Below, piece after piece: positions 1 through 8,480 of a stretch of DNA of 64,000 nucleotides. The stretch comes from Chitinivibrionales bacterium (GTDB lineage: Bacteria > Fibrobacterota > Chitinivibrionia > Chitinivibrionales > FEN-1185). The notes under the pieces were generated by a model. It ran no database searches. It worked only from the letters and a program-made list of their open reading frames with translations, and was not told the origin of the DNA. The stretch is from the NCBI GenBank assembly GCA_035516255.1, contig DATJAL010000007.1, forward strand, positions 1 to 64,000. Direction: 5' to 3'. Each line of letters opens with the position of its first letter. Within the stretch, counting starts at the first letter, position 1. A program made the position numbers and the translations under genes.

Positions 1-149
1 AAGTTCCATGGTGTCTCCAAGCAACACTTCCCCCTTTATTTAAAAGAAATGGAATTTAGATATAACAACAGAAAGAATAATCTGTTTCAAATAATCACTC
101 AAAAGCTGAGCTTTTTGGTGCCAAATCGTTTATAATCACCTAGAGAAGA

Positions 150-345
150 TATCTGGTGGGGCAACCACTTCGCGGTTTCCCCTGGCCCCGGCTTTCCCGC
201 GCGACGCGGGACGATCCGGGGGCGCACCCCTTCCAGCAAAGGTGCGCGCGAGTTCGCTCGCATCGCGCTCGCGAGGCGTCGCACCTTCGCAACGCAACCA
301 TTAAGGAGGGCCGCCGCCGTGCTTCGCGGCGGGGCGCCCGGATTT
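150..345. repeat. G+C-rich dispersed intergenic repeat, copy 1
   Basis: This is a G+C-rich block in otherwise A+T-rich DNA. It carries short hairpins, such as GCCGCCGTGCTTCGCGGCGG near 310-330. Read on the minus strand, its left end (CCAGGGGAAACC...CCCCACCAGAT, 155-200) resembles the block at 51495-51525. The family recurs in many intergenic gaps of this window. Positions 1-149 are A+T-rich and I see no gene in them. Confidence 0.5.
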
Positions 346-351
346 TTTATA

Positions 352-380
352 TTGATTTATCTTTTAATTTCCGTTATATT
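352..380 (+). promoter_or_regulatory. sigma70-type promoter of the tetR-exporter operon
   Basis: The -35 element TTGATT (352-357) and the -10 element TATATT (375-380) are separated by 17 bases. They lie immediately upstream of two operator-like repeats and of the tetR start codon at 401. The short distance implies that transcription starts within or next to the operators. Confidence 0.6.
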
Positions 381-382
381 TA

Positions 383-405
383 ACCATACGGTTAAACCAT
401 ATGGT
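383..405. promoter_or_regulatory. tandem TetR-type operator overlapping the tetR start
   Basis: Two 10-bp palindrome-like units, ACCATACGGT (383-392) and ACCATATGGT (396-405, a perfect palindrome), are spaced 13 bp apart. The second contains the ATG of the TetR-family gene. They sit directly after the -10 box, so a bound repressor would block initiation. By inference this is the autoregulatory operator of the downstream TetR protein. Confidence 0.6.
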
Positions 406-1069
406 CAAGCAAAAAATAAAAAAGGCATTACCTCCCCCTGATCTTACCACCGAGCAGAAGATCCTTGCCGCGGCGCGGCAGGAGTTCTGCGAGCGCGGCA
501 TCGACGGCACCCGGATGCAAGCCATTGCGGACAGGGCCGGCGTGAACAAGGCGCTGCTGCATTATTATTTCAGGACAAAGGAAAAACTTTTCCATATCAT
601 TATACGCGACCTAGTCACCACCATCTGGGGCAAGATAAACCGGGAGCTCGACAGCGCAGGCACGCCAGCGGATGCGCGCACCGTGATTTCCACGCTGGTG
701 TCCGCGTACATCAATACGTTCGCGCAAAACCCGGAATATCCCCTGATCTTGATTCATCAGCTCCTGCATCGCGACAAGAACGTGCCTCTCATTCTCAACC
801 AAGTGATCGCATCGCTCGGTGAAGGACCAAAAAGGCTCACCTCGCTTCTGAGCAGCGAAATCCGCGCAGGTAGAATCAGAAAAATCGAACCCATCCATTT
901 TATTCTAAACCTCATCGGCATGATCATGGTGACCTACGTTTCCCGGCCCGCGTCAGAAATGCTCTCGCGGGCTTCGGGACTTACCCTCACCTATGATGAG
1001 GAATTTTACGAAACAAGAATAAAGGCCATCACCGACATGATTTGCGAAGGAATCCTGCTCAAGGAGTAA
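401..1069 (+). CDS. TetR/AcrR-family transcriptional regulator
   Basis: A 222-aa protein with an N-terminal helix-turn-helix of the TetR type (about residues 17-65; the stretch ending in the typical HYYFRTKEKLF motif is clear). A variable helical ligand-binding domain follows. It is the first gene of an operon for a TolC/HlyD/ABC-2 exporter, so it most likely represses that exporter and is relieved by a substrate. The layout resembles E. coli CecR (YbiH) with ybhGFSR. Operator-like palindromes overlap its start codon. Its stop codon lies inside the ribosome-binding region of the next gene. Confidence 0.85.
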   Translation: MVKQKIKKALPPPDLTTEQKILAAARQEFCERGIDGTRMQAIADRAGVNKALLHYYFRTKEKLFHIIIRDLVTTIWGKINRELDSAGTPADARTVISTLVSAYINTFAQNPEYPLILIHQLLHRDKNVPLILNQVIASLGEGPKRLTSLLSSEIRAGRIRKIEPIHFILNLIGMIMVTYVSRPASEMLSRASGLTLTYDEEFYETRIKAITDMICEGILLKE

Positions 1070-1074
1070 TAACA

Positions 1075-2412
1075 ATGAGAAAAAATGGCGAGATTTTTAA
1101 AGTGGTCATTGTCCTTCTCTGCCTTCCGGCCATCATTTTCAGCCTCAGCCTGAGGCAGGCGCAGGAATCCCTTTTGTACAACAATCTCGACATCGTCGCG
1201 GCGTACCAGGACTACTGCAAAAAATCCTTCGAGGAGGCGGAGGCCAAGTCGGGATGGTGGCCGTCGCTCGACGTAGTGGGATCGTATGATTATTTCTCGG
1301 AGCGAAACTCCATAAAGTTCCCGGACAACCTCCCCGTGCCCCCGGCGAGCCCGCTGTCGGCCCTGGCCGGAAAATCGCTCACCATGGGCAACTACTACCG
1401 CGCCGAGGCCGGCCTCGACCTGAGTTACCCGATCACGTCCGCGTTTGTCAACATCTTCAACGTGCGGTACCGGCACCTCGGCCTCCAGATGAAGGACGCG
1501 CAGAACGAAGGGCTTAAGAGCCAGCTTTCCTTTAAACTGGGCGCGCTGTATTTCCTCTGGAGCCTGTCGTACGGCCAGGCCGAGGTGTACCAGACGCTCG
1601 TGACGCAGCTCACCGAGCAGGCCGCTCAGGTGAAGAACCTCAAGACCGGCGGCGTCGCGTCGTCGTCGAACGTGCTCGATGCGCTGGCGCGGCTCGCGAG
1701 CGCAAAGGCCGACCTCGTGACCGCGCAGAACCAGACCGACTCGCTCAGGCTTGAACTCGTGGACTTTACCCAATGTAAAGATTCGGCCCCCGTGCCCGAG
1801 GAGTACTCGTTCGACCTCGATCCGGCCGCGCTCATGGCGCTCGACACCGTGACGCTCAACGACACGCGGCCGGAGCTCGCGGCCATGGACCTCGGCATGA
1901 ACCAATTGCTCGCTCTCCAGGACATCATCCGCGGCCAGAAATATCCCAACCTCATCGCGGTCGCCGGATACCGGTACGGAAACCCCGGGCTCAGAATGGG
2001 CGGCACCGATTTCATGGGCTATGCCGAGGCCGGCCTGACCCTCAAATGGAACCTGTTCGACGGGTTCAAGGTGACCAACCAGAGAAAGCAGACGGCGCAG
2101 CAGGCGGAGATCATCAAATACCAGAAGCAGCAGCAGATTGACGCATTTAACAATGCGATCAAGAACGCGAAGTTGCAGATCACGCGGGCGATTCGCCAGC
2201 AGGACGCGGCGCAGGCCTCGCTTGCCGCCGCAGAAGCGGTGGTCACCGATGCAAAGAACAGCCTCACCGCGGGCATCGTGACCCAGACCGATTACCTGAA
2301 TGCGCTCACCGCACGCGCGCGCGCCGCCCTGGCCGTGAAGCAGGCCGCGTTCATGAGGAACATGGCCGTACTGCAACTGTATTTCGCGTCAGGAAAGGAA
2401 CTTAAGTTTTAA
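1075..2412 (+). CDS. TolC-like outer-membrane efflux protein
   Basis: A 445-aa protein with an N-terminal signal sequence (hydrophobic stretch about residues 8-23). It has two Ala/Gln-rich helical repeats typical of the outer membrane efflux (OEP) family. It would form the outer-membrane channel of the tripartite exporter. I chose ATG 1075 over the upstream TTG at 1042 because AAGGAG (1061-1066) lies just before it and the signal peptide then starts correctly. The Shine-Dalgarno overlaps the stop of tetR, which suggests translational coupling. Confidence 0.85.
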   Translation: MRKNGEIFKVVIVLLCLPAIIFSLSLRQAQESLLYNNLDIVAAYQDYCKKSFEEAEAKSGWWPSLDVVGSYDYFSERNSIKFPDNLPVPPASPLSALAGKSLTMGNYYRAEAGLDLSYPITSAFVNIFNVRYRHLGLQMKDAQNEGLKSQLSFKLGALYFLWSLSYGQAEVYQTLVTQLTEQAAQVKNLKTGGVASSSNVLDALARLASAKADLVTAQNQTDSLRLELVDFTQCKDSAPVPEEYSFDLDPAALMALDTVTLNDTRPELAAMDLGMNQLLALQDIIRGQKYPNLIAVAGYRYGNPGLRMGGTDFMGYAEAGLTLKWNLFDGFKVTNQRKQTAQQAEIIKYQKQQQIDAFNNAIKNAKLQITRAIRQQDAAQASLAAAEAVVTDAKNSLTAGIVTQTDYLNALTARARAALAVKQAAFMRNMAVLQLYFASGKELKF

Positions 2413-2525
2413 AAAAAATCACCGCTGAGACACAGAGGACACAGAGAAAAAAGTGAAGAGTGAAGAGTAAATAAAAGAATGTGTTTTTACTTGCTGCTGA
2501 CCGCTGAAAACTGACTGCTCATCAA
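2413..2525. repeat. Intergenic repeat fragments (CAGAGACACAGAG-type and TGACCGCTGA-type)
   Basis: The gap between the tolC-like and hlyD-like genes contains ACCGCTGAGACACAGAGGAC (about 2422-2441) followed by CTGCTGACCGCTGAAAACTG-like repeats (2495-2521). Related strings occur at about 7.8, 17.3, 18.4, 49.7 and 61.8 kb. No gene is seen here. Confidence 0.5.
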
Positions 2526-2543
2526 TAAATGAAAGAGGTGCAT

Positions 2544-3461
2544 ATGAATACCAGACAACCCGCGAACGTCCTGAAAATCATCCTGCTTATCACGCTTGGA
2601 TTTCTCCTCTCCTGCAGTTCCATGAACAGCAAGAACTTCATCGGCTCGGCCGTGGTCGAGGCGCAGACCTACCAGGTCGCCACCACGGCCCAGGGCACCA
2701 TCGTTGCGCTGTACAAAGAGGAAGGCCAGCAGGTGGCCAAGGGCGAGCTCATCGCCGTCATCGACACGGTGCCCCTGGTGCTCAGGGTCAACGAGGTCAA
2801 CACGTCGCTCGCAGAGCTCCTCGGCAGCATTGCCGCGCAGAAAGACCAGCTCTCGTCGCAGGAATCCGACGTGAAGGGCGTCGAGCGCGAATACAAGCGG
2901 ATCGCGGAGCTCGTTGCCCAGGGGTCGGCGCCCTCGCAGCAGAAGGACAACCTGCAGACCCAGGTAGAATCGTCAAGCCTCAGGGTGCAGGCCAACAAGA
3001 TGTCGCTTACGGCACTCGCGGCAAAAATAAGCACGATCAACGCGCAGAAGGCCGAGCTCATGAACCAGATCGCGCACTGCTACGTGCGGTCGCCGGCGCC
3101 GGGCACGGTCTTGACAAAATATAAAAACCTCGGCGAGGTGGCGCTGCCCGGCAACCCGGTGTTCGAAATCGGCGCTTACGACACCATGCAGGTCGATTTC
3201 TACGTACCGCAGACCATGCTCGCCGGGTTCAGGCTCGGCCAGGCCGTACGGATAAGACTGGATGATCAGGGAAGCGGCAATAAAAAGAAAGAGACGTTTG
3301 TTCCCGCACAGATTACCTGGATTTCAAGCGATGCAGAATTTTCGCCGAAAAATATCCAAACGAGAGAAAGCAGGAATGAATTGGTTTTTAAGATTCGAGC
3401 ATTAGCGGCTAACAAAGACGGGATATTAAAAAGAGGACTTCCGGTTGAGGTATGGAGATAA
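2544..3461 (+). CDS. HlyD/MFP-family periplasmic adaptor, lipoprotein
   Basis: A 305-aa membrane fusion protein linking an inner-membrane ABC transporter to a TolC-type channel. The N-terminus is a lipoprotein signal with a lipobox ending LLSC (Cys24). Two biotinyl-lipoyl half-motifs (about residues 45-75 and 180-215) flank a long alpha-helical hairpin rich in Gln and Ala. A beta-barrel segment follows. I chose ATG 2544 because AGAGGTG (2534-2540) precedes it; an in-frame ATG at 2529 is less well placed. It is most like the YbhG type of adaptor. The next exporter gene lies beyond a 346-bp repeat-filled gap, which is unusual within such an operon. Confidence 0.85.
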   Translation: MNTRQPANVLKIILLITLGFLLSCSSMNSKNFIGSAVVEAQTYQVATTAQGTIVALYKEEGQQVAKGELIAVIDTVPLVLRVNEVNTSLAELLGSIAAQKDQLSSQESDVKGVEREYKRIAELVAQGSAPSQQKDNLQTQVESSSLRVQANKMSLTALAAKISTINAQKAELMNQIAHCYVRSPAPGTVLTKYKNLGEVALPGNPVFEIGAYDTMQVDFYVPQTMLAGFRLGQAVRIRLDDQGSGNKKKETFVPAQITWISSDAEFSPKNIQTRESRNELVFKIRALAANKDGILKRGLPVEVWR

Positions 3462-3520
3462 ATTTAGGTTATCTGGCGATACGATTTTAGCCGCGCGTGA
3501 AACGATGGCAACAAATCATA

Positions 3521-3571
3521 TTTCCCCTCTCCGATTCGGAGAGGGGCGGCCCGCAGGGCCGGGGTGAGGTC
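3521..3571. repeat. CCCCTCTCC/GGAGAGGGG palindromic repeat
   Basis: CCCCTCTCC and GGAGAGGGG form a stem at 3524-3546, followed by CCGGGGTGAGG. Near-identical palindromes occur at 13612-13650 and, inside a coding region, at 4766-4816. Confidence 0.6.
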
Positions 3572-3635
3572 GCCTTTTGTCGATAGATGTTCGATGGGCG
3601 CCACGGCCGAAGTTGACTAATCGGAACTCCGCTGC

Positions 3636-3790
3636 CGCGTTAGGGGCGACTGGAGGCCGCGCCGGAGCGCGGTGCTGCCCGGCCCTCGCCGAAGGCATAT
3701 AGGGGCCGTGGCAGCCCGAGCCGAAGGCGAGACCGGAAGGACGGCCGACCCGAGCCTGAGGTTTGCCGAGGGCGAGGGGAACGCCCAATT
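3636..3790. repeat. G+C-rich two-hairpin dispersed element
   Basis: The element starts GCGTTAGGGGCGACTGGAGG and includes the stem CCGCGC/GCGCGG (about 3658-3672). It ends CGAGGGGAACGCCCA. Copies with changed but still paired stems lie at 11690-11830, 15195-15300, 24040-24200 and 31007-31180. It fills most of the gap between the hlyD-like and first ATPase genes. Confidence 0.6.
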
Positions 3791-3807
3791 GAATTAAAAA
3801 GACTATT

Positions 3808-4836
3808 ATGAATTATTCCATCGAAATAAAAGACCTTTACAAAAACTACTCCGGCGAAAAAGCACTCGACGGCGTGAGCTTCAATGTTCCGCACGGCTGC
3901 CTCTTCGGCCTTATCGGCGCCGACGGCGCGGGCAAGAGCACGCTCATGCGCATCCTGACCACGCTCATCGACGCGGACAAGGGCGAGGCGCGCGTGCTCG
4001 GCATGGACGCGCAGAAGGATTACAAGAAGATCCGCACCATGATCGGCTACATGCCGCAGAAGTTTTCGCTCTACCCCGATTTGTCGGTGGAGGAGAACCT
4101 CACGTTCTTCGCCGACATCTTTGACGTGTCGGCGGCCGAGCGCGATGCGCGAATGCAGCGGCTGCTGTCGTTCGCGCGGCTCGAGCCGTTCCGCGGCAGG
4201 CGTGCGGCAAACCTTTCAGGCGGCATGAAGCAGAAGCTGGCGCTCTGCTGCTGCCTGGTCCATACCCCGCGGGTGCTGTTTCTCGACGAGCCCACCACGG
4301 GCGTTGACCCGGTGTCGCGCAAGGAATTCTGGGAAATTTTGCGCGACTTGCGCAGCCAAGGGATCGCTATCCTGTTTTCAACGCCCTACATGGACGAGGC
4401 CGGAAAATGCGACGACCTGCTGCTGCTCGATCACGGCAGGGTCATTGCCGCCGGCACACCGGCCGCGCTCGTGTCGTCGTTTCCGTACCTTCTTTACAGA
4501 GTGGAAAGTCCGGCCGGATCGCTCGCCTGGCCGCGCGGCAGGGCCCTGCCACAGGGGATTGCGGCGATATACCCGAGTTCCGGCGCACTGCACGCCACCT
4601 GCTCGGACACGTCCATGGACGAAGACCGGCTGTTATCCCTGGTGCATCCGGCAGTTCCGGCCGCTCAAACGGCCGCCCGCATCCGGCCGGGAATCGAGGA
4701 CGCGTTCATTTATCATTTGTCAACTCATCCCGCGGCGCTTTCCGCCCCTCCTGTCGGGCGGGCGCAATCCCCTCTTTCAAGAGAGGGGAAGCCGAGCGAA
4801 GCGGGGAAGGGTGAAGTGGAAGAACTCAACGGATAG
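3808..4836 (+). CDS. ABC-2 exporter ATPase, first of two
   Basis: A 342-aa nucleotide-binding subunit. Walker A is GADGAGKST (about residues 37-45). The signature LSGGMKQKL and Walker B (LFLDEPTTGVDP) are intact, so it should hydrolyse ATP. It corresponds to the first half of YbhF, which is split into two genes here. The last roughly 30 residues, rich in Pro, Gly and charged residues, are encoded by a palindromic repeat (4766-4816) and do not look like part of the family. It probably acts with the second ATPase as a heterodimer driving the two downstream permeases. Confidence 0.85.
   Translation: MNYSIEIKDLYKNYSGEKALDGVSFNVPHGCLFGLIGADGAGKSTLMRILTTLIDADKGEARVLGMDAQKDYKKIRTMIGYMPQKFSLYPDLSVEENLTFFADIFDVSAAERDARMQRLLSFARLEPFRGRRAANLSGGMKQKLALCCCLVHTPRVLFLDEPTTGVDPVSRKEFWEILRDLRSQGIAILFSTPYMDEAGKCDDLLLLDHGRVIAAGTPAALVSSFPYLLYRVESPAGSLAWPRGRALPQGIAAIYPSSGALHATCSDTSMDEDRLLSLVHPAVPAAQTAARIRPGIEDAFIYHLSTHPAALSAPPVGRAQSPLSREGKPSEAGKGEVEELNG
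4766..4816. repeat. Palindromic repeat inside the 3' end of the ATPase gene
   Basis: CCCCTCTTTCAAGAGAGGGG forms a stem, followed by GAAGCGGGGAAGGGTGAA. It belongs to the same family as 3521-3571 and 13612-13650, but here it is translated into the C-terminal tail of the ATPase. The open reading frame has absorbed the insertion. Confidence 0.55.
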
Positions 4837-4849
4837 AATTTTCGGTCCT

Positions 4850-5581
4850 ATGGCTCTCTCAATAGAAACAAAAGACCTCACCAAAAAGTTCGGCGGCTTC
4901 ACCGCGGTCGACCGCATCAGCATCGCTGTTGACAAGGGCGAAATCTTCGGCTTTTTGGGCGCCAACGGCGCGGGCAAGACCACGGCCATCCGCATGCTGT
5001 GCGGCCTGCTCAACCCCACCAGCGGGGAAGGCCATGTGGCAGGGTTCGACATCATGAGGCAGACGGCCAGCATCCGCACGCGCATCGGGTATATGTCGCA
5101 GAAATTTTCGCTGTATTCCGACCTCAAGGTCATGGACAACCTCCGCTTCTACGGGTCGCTCTACGGCCTTTCGGGAAAGGCCCTTGACGAACGCATCAGC
5201 GCCATGGCCGGCTTTCTGGGCCTGCTCGACCTGCTCGGCCGCACCACGTCCGATATTCCCTGGGGATGGCAGCAGCGGCTCTCCCTGGCCTGCGCCAATC
5301 TTCACAAACCGGAAATTCTTTTTCTCGACGAGCCGACGGGCTCGGTGGACCCCGTAAGCCGCCGCAACTTCTGGGACCTGATTCAGGAGCTTTCCGCCGG
5401 CGGCACCACCGTGTTCGTCACCACGCACCATATGGACGAGGCCGAATATTGCAACCGCATCTCCATCATGGTGAGCGGCAGGATAGCGGCCGTGGACTCT
5501 CCCGCCGCGCTCAAGCGGCGCCACGGCGTTGCCACGCTGCACGACGCGTTCCTGGCCATCGTGGAAGGGGGCGCGCAGTGA
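4850..5581 (+). CDS. ABC-2 exporter ATPase, second of two (degenerate signature)
   Basis: A 243-aa ABC ATPase. Walker A is GANGAGKTT and Walker B is LFLDEPTGSVDP. The signature loop reads IPWGWQQRL in place of LSGGQ-type sequence, as is common in the second half of YbhF-like proteins, so one of the two composite ATP sites may be weak. The start at ATG 4850 gives the normal family N-terminus. The open frame continues upstream to 4304, but only as an out-of-frame shadow of the first ATPase. It lies 13 bp after the first ATPase and overlaps the next gene by 4 bp. Confidence 0.85.
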   Translation: MALSIETKDLTKKFGGFTAVDRISIAVDKGEIFGFLGANGAGKTTAIRMLCGLLNPTSGEGHVAGFDIMRQTASIRTRIGYMSQKFSLYSDLKVMDNLRFYGSLYGLSGKALDERISAMAGFLGLLDLLGRTTSDIPWGWQQRLSLACANLHKPEILFLDEPTGSVDPVSRRNFWDLIQELSAGGTTVFVTTHHMDEAEYCNRISIMVSGRIAAVDSPAALKRRHGVATLHDAFLAIVEGGAQ

Positions 5582-6684
5582 ACCGGCGGCTGTTTGCGAT
5601 CCTGCGCAAGGAAACGTGGCACATCCTGCGCGACTGGCAGTCGCTCATCATCATCATCGCCATGCCCACGTTCATGATGTTTCTGTACGGCTACGCGTTC
5701 GACGTGAACATCAACGACGTGCCGGTGCTCATCGTCGACCCGCAGCCCACGCCCGAAACCGCGGCCATCGCAAGGGCCGTGGACCACAGCAGCCTGTTCA
5801 AGGTCTCGGGGACCGTGCGCACGCTGCAGGACCCGCTCGAGGTGTTCAAGACCACGAACATCCGCGCCATTATCCGCTTCATGCCGGGATTCACCGCCGA
5901 CCTGCGCCGCGGCGGCGCGCCCGCAACGGTGCAGGTGCTCATCGACGGGGCGGACCAGAACCTCGGCACCATCCTGCGCAACGCCGCCGAACCGTTTTTA
6001 CAGAAAACGGTGTTCGACCTGCTGCAATTGCGCATGCCCGCGGGCATCACGGTGAAACAGACCATTCTTTACAACCCGCAGCAGAAGGCCGCCCAGTTTT
6101 TCGTGCCCGGTTTGGTCGCGCTGTTCCTCATGATGATCTGCGCGCTGCTCACGTCGCTCACCATCACGCGCGAAAAGGAGCACGGCACCATGGAACAGCT
6201 GCTCATTTCGCCCGTGCGGCCCGTCGAAATTCTTGTTGGTAAAATCGCGCCCTACATCGTGCTTTCCGCGCTCGACGGGTTCATCATCCTCGCGGTCGGG
6301 CGGTTCGTGTTCGGCGTGCACATCATGGGCAGCCTGCTCCTGCTCTCGGCCGCGGCGTTCATCTTCATTTTCGTGGCGCTGAGCGTGGGCCTGCTCGTGA
6401 GCACCGTGGCGAAAAAACAGGAACACGCCATGCTCATGGTCATGCCGCCCACCATCCTGCCCACGGTGATGCTGTCCGGGTTCATTTTTCCGGTGGCGAG
6501 CATGCCGGTATGGCTGCAGGTTCTGTCGGCAATACTTCCCCCGACTTACTTCCTCCAGATCATCCGCGGGGTGATCCTCAAGGGCGTGGGGATGGCGGTG
6601 CTGTGGCCGCCCGTGCTGGTGCTGTCGCTCATGGGACTTTTTCTGCTCGCGCTGTCGGTGCGGGCGTTCAGGGAGAAGGCATGA
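5578..6684 (+). CDS. ABC-2 type permease, first subunit (YbhS-like)
   Basis: A 368-aa membrane protein. It has one N-terminal transmembrane helix (about 20-45), a large extracytoplasmic domain, then five C-terminal helices from about residue 175, the ABC2_membrane_3 layout. The GTG start at 5578 overlaps the ATPase stop (GTGA), indicating translational coupling. The SLTITREKEHGTMEQL coupling-helix region is typical of the family. It would form the channel with the next gene product. Confidence 0.82.
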   Translation: MNRRLFAILRKETWHILRDWQSLIIIIAMPTFMMFLYGYAFDVNINDVPVLIVDPQPTPETAAIARAVDHSSLFKVSGTVRTLQDPLEVFKTTNIRAIIRFMPGFTADLRRGGAPATVQVLIDGADQNLGTILRNAAEPFLQKTVFDLLQLRMPAGITVKQTILYNPQQKAAQFFVPGLVALFLMMICALLTSLTITREKEHGTMEQLLISPVRPVEILVGKIAPYIVLSALDGFIILAVGRFVFGVHIMGSLLLLSAAAFIFIFVALSVGLLVSTVAKKQEHAMLMVMPPTILPTVMLSGFIFPVASMPVWLQVLSAILPPTYFLQIIRGVILKGVGMAVLWPPVLVLSLMGLFLLALSVRAFREKA

Positions 6685-7808
6685 ACTTTCTCAGACTGGT
6701 AATCCAGAAGGAATTCGCCCATATCAGGGCCGACGAGATTACGATACGCCTCATGATCGCGCCCGTGTTCGTGCTCATGTTCATCCTGGGCTACGCCATC
6801 ACCACCGAGGTCAAGAACGTCACCATCGCCGCGGTTGACAGAAGCGACACGCCGGCGAGCCGCGACCTGGTGCAGACCATCCAGCACAACCCGTTCTTCA
6901 TATTCAAGGGATACGCAGGCTCCGAAACGGAAGCCCGGCTCATGCTTGACAGAGGCGACGCGAGGCTCGCCTTGCTGATTCCCGCCGACTTCGGCAAAAA
7001 CCTCGGCAACGGCGCCGCCGACGACGTCGGGCTCCTGGTGGACGGACAGGACGCGAACTCGTCGAACGTCTCGTCGGGCTACATCCAGTCCATCATCCTG
7101 CTGTGGAGCCGCGGCATGCTCAAGCAGCGCCTCGCTGCCGCCGGCGTGAATGTGCGCACCGTGCTGCCCGTCGACGTCCGGCCCGAAATCTTTTTCAACC
7201 CCATGCTCAAGTCGTCCTGGTACATGATACCGGCCCTCGCCGTGGTCCTGGTCACCATGATCACGGCGCTGCTCACGGGATTTTCCATCGTGCGCGAGAA
7301 GATGTCGGGGACGCTCGAGCAGCTCATGGTGACGCCCATCGGCCCGGTGCATGTGGTGATGGGCAAGGTGGTGCCCTACGCGCTCATCGGGCTGGTCGAG
7401 CTGACCGTGGTGCTGGTGCTCGCTACGCTCTGGTTCCGCGTCCCGTTCCACGGCAACTTCGGCGTGCTGCTTTTGTTCGGCGCCGTGTACATGATGTCGT
7501 CGCTGGGCGTGGGTATCCTCGTTTCGACTGTGGCGCGCACCCCGCAGCAGGTATTGTTCATGCTGTGGTTCTTTCTCATTTTCTTTTTGTTCCTCTCAGG
7601 ACTCTTTCTGCCCCTCGAACAAATGCCCGCATGGGTGCAGAAGCTCACCTACATCAACCCGCTGCGCTATTTCATGTTCGTGCTGCGCTCCATGTTTCTC
7701 AAGGGCAGCGGGCTTGCCGAGCTGTGGCCGCAGGCCGCGGCGATGCTCGTGATCGGCACCGTGCTGTTCGGCGCGGCATTGGCGGCGTTTCAGAGAAAAG
7801 TTTCATAA
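6681..7808 (+). CDS. ABC-2 type permease, second subunit (YbhR-like)
   Basis: A 375-aa paralogue of the preceding permease with the same topology: one N-terminal helix, a periplasmic domain, five C-terminal helices, and the conserved REKMSGTLEQLMVTPI segment. Its ATG overlaps the preceding stop (ATGA). It is the last gene of the exporter operon. What it exports cannot be read from sequence; cationic drugs or lipophilic compounds are known for the E. coli relative. Confidence 0.82.
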   Translation: MNFLRLVIQKEFAHIRADEITIRLMIAPVFVLMFILGYAITTEVKNVTIAAVDRSDTPASRDLVQTIQHNPFFIFKGYAGSETEARLMLDRGDARLALLIPADFGKNLGNGAADDVGLLVDGQDANSSNVSSGYIQSIILLWSRGMLKQRLAAAGVNVRTVLPVDVRPEIFFNPMLKSSWYMIPALAVVLVTMITALLTGFSIVREKMSGTLEQLMVTPIGPVHVVMGKVVPYALIGLVELTVVLVLATLWFRVPFHGNFGVLLLFGAVYMMSSLGVGILVSTVARTPQQVLFMLWFFLIFFLFLSGLFLPLEQMPAWVQKLTYINPLRYFMFVLRSMFLKGSGLAELWPQAAAMLVIGTVLFGAALAAFQRKVS

Positions 7809-7828
7809 AGATTTTCCGGGGGAGAGGT

Positions 7829-7862
7829 ATACTGCTGACCGCCGACCGATGACCGCTGTCTC
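7829..7862. repeat. TGACCGCTGA-type short repeat
   Basis: CTGCTGACCGCCGACCGATG and following bases repeat the TGACCGC unit three times. Similar runs occur at 2495-2521, 18377-18402 (reverse) and 34445-34462. Confidence 0.4.
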
Positions 7863-7934
7863 CTTATCACCACACGCGCCGGGATTCAAGTATTTTTTCA
7901 TCAAGCCATTATCTGATTTCGGAGTTAGATAACC

Positions 7935-8456
7935 ATGCCTTTTTACGAATTCTCCTGCCCAAACTGCAACACCATATTCACCTTTTTCTCGCGCACCGTG
8001 AACACCAAGAAGATCCCTGATTGTCCGAAATGCAAAAAGCGAAAACTCGAGCGCCGCATATCCCTGTTCGCCGTGGGCGGCGGGTCGAAAAAGGGAGAAG
8101 ATGACCAAGCCGGAGCTAAGCCGACCGACGACCTGCCCATTGATGAGGGAAAAATGGCAAAGGCCATGGAGACGCTTGCAAGCGAAGCCGGCCGCATGGA
8201 CGAAAACGATCCGCGCCAAGCGGCAAACCTCATGCGAAAGCTTTCGGACATGACAGGGCTTAAATACAACGACAAGATGAACGATGCGCTGGCGAGGCTT
8301 GAGTCCGGCGAAGACCCTGATGCGATCGAGGCGGAAATCGGCGACTCGCTGGAAAACGAGGACCCCTTTATTTTACCCGAAAAGGGCGAGACCGGCAAAC
8401 CGGCCGCTCCTAAAAAGACGAAAATGGAACGGGACGAAAATGTTTACGATTTGTAA
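7935..8456 (+). CDS. FmdB-like zinc-ribbon protein
   Basis: A 173-aa protein with an N-terminal zinc ribbon (Cys8, Cys11, Cys30, Cys33) of the FmdB/CxxC regulatory family. A charged, acidic, low-complexity region follows, ending near residue 173. The family is widespread and its function is poorly known; it is often annotated as a putative regulatory protein. The acidic extension is longer than in typical FmdB proteins of about 70-110 aa. It lies 24 bp upstream of a methyltransferase gene in the same direction. Confidence 0.65.
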   Translation: MPFYEFSCPNCNTIFTFFSRTVNTKKIPDCPKCKKRKLERRISLFAVGGGSKKGEDDQAGAKPTDDLPIDEGKMAKAMETLASEAGRMDENDPRQAANLMRKLSDMTGLKYNDKMNDALARLESGEDPDAIEAEIGDSLENEDPFILPEKGETGKPAAPKKTKMERDENVYDL

Positions 8457-8480
8457 ATATTTCCTCTCTTGAGGTTACAA

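Noticed and set aside
1006-2376. Long minus-strand open frame opposite the tolC-like gene
   Set aside because: It mirrors the G+C-rich coding strand of the tolC-like gene. The protein has no family features and is Arg/His-rich, as shadow frames are.
3636-3790. Integron attC-like reading of the GCGTTAGG repeat ends
   Set aside because: The polarity of the GTTAG and AAC-type ends does not match attC, and no integrase or cassette array is present.
4304-4849. Upstream extension of the second ABC ATPase
   Set aside because: This stretch is out of frame with, and shadows, the first ATPase. The family N-terminus begins at 4850.
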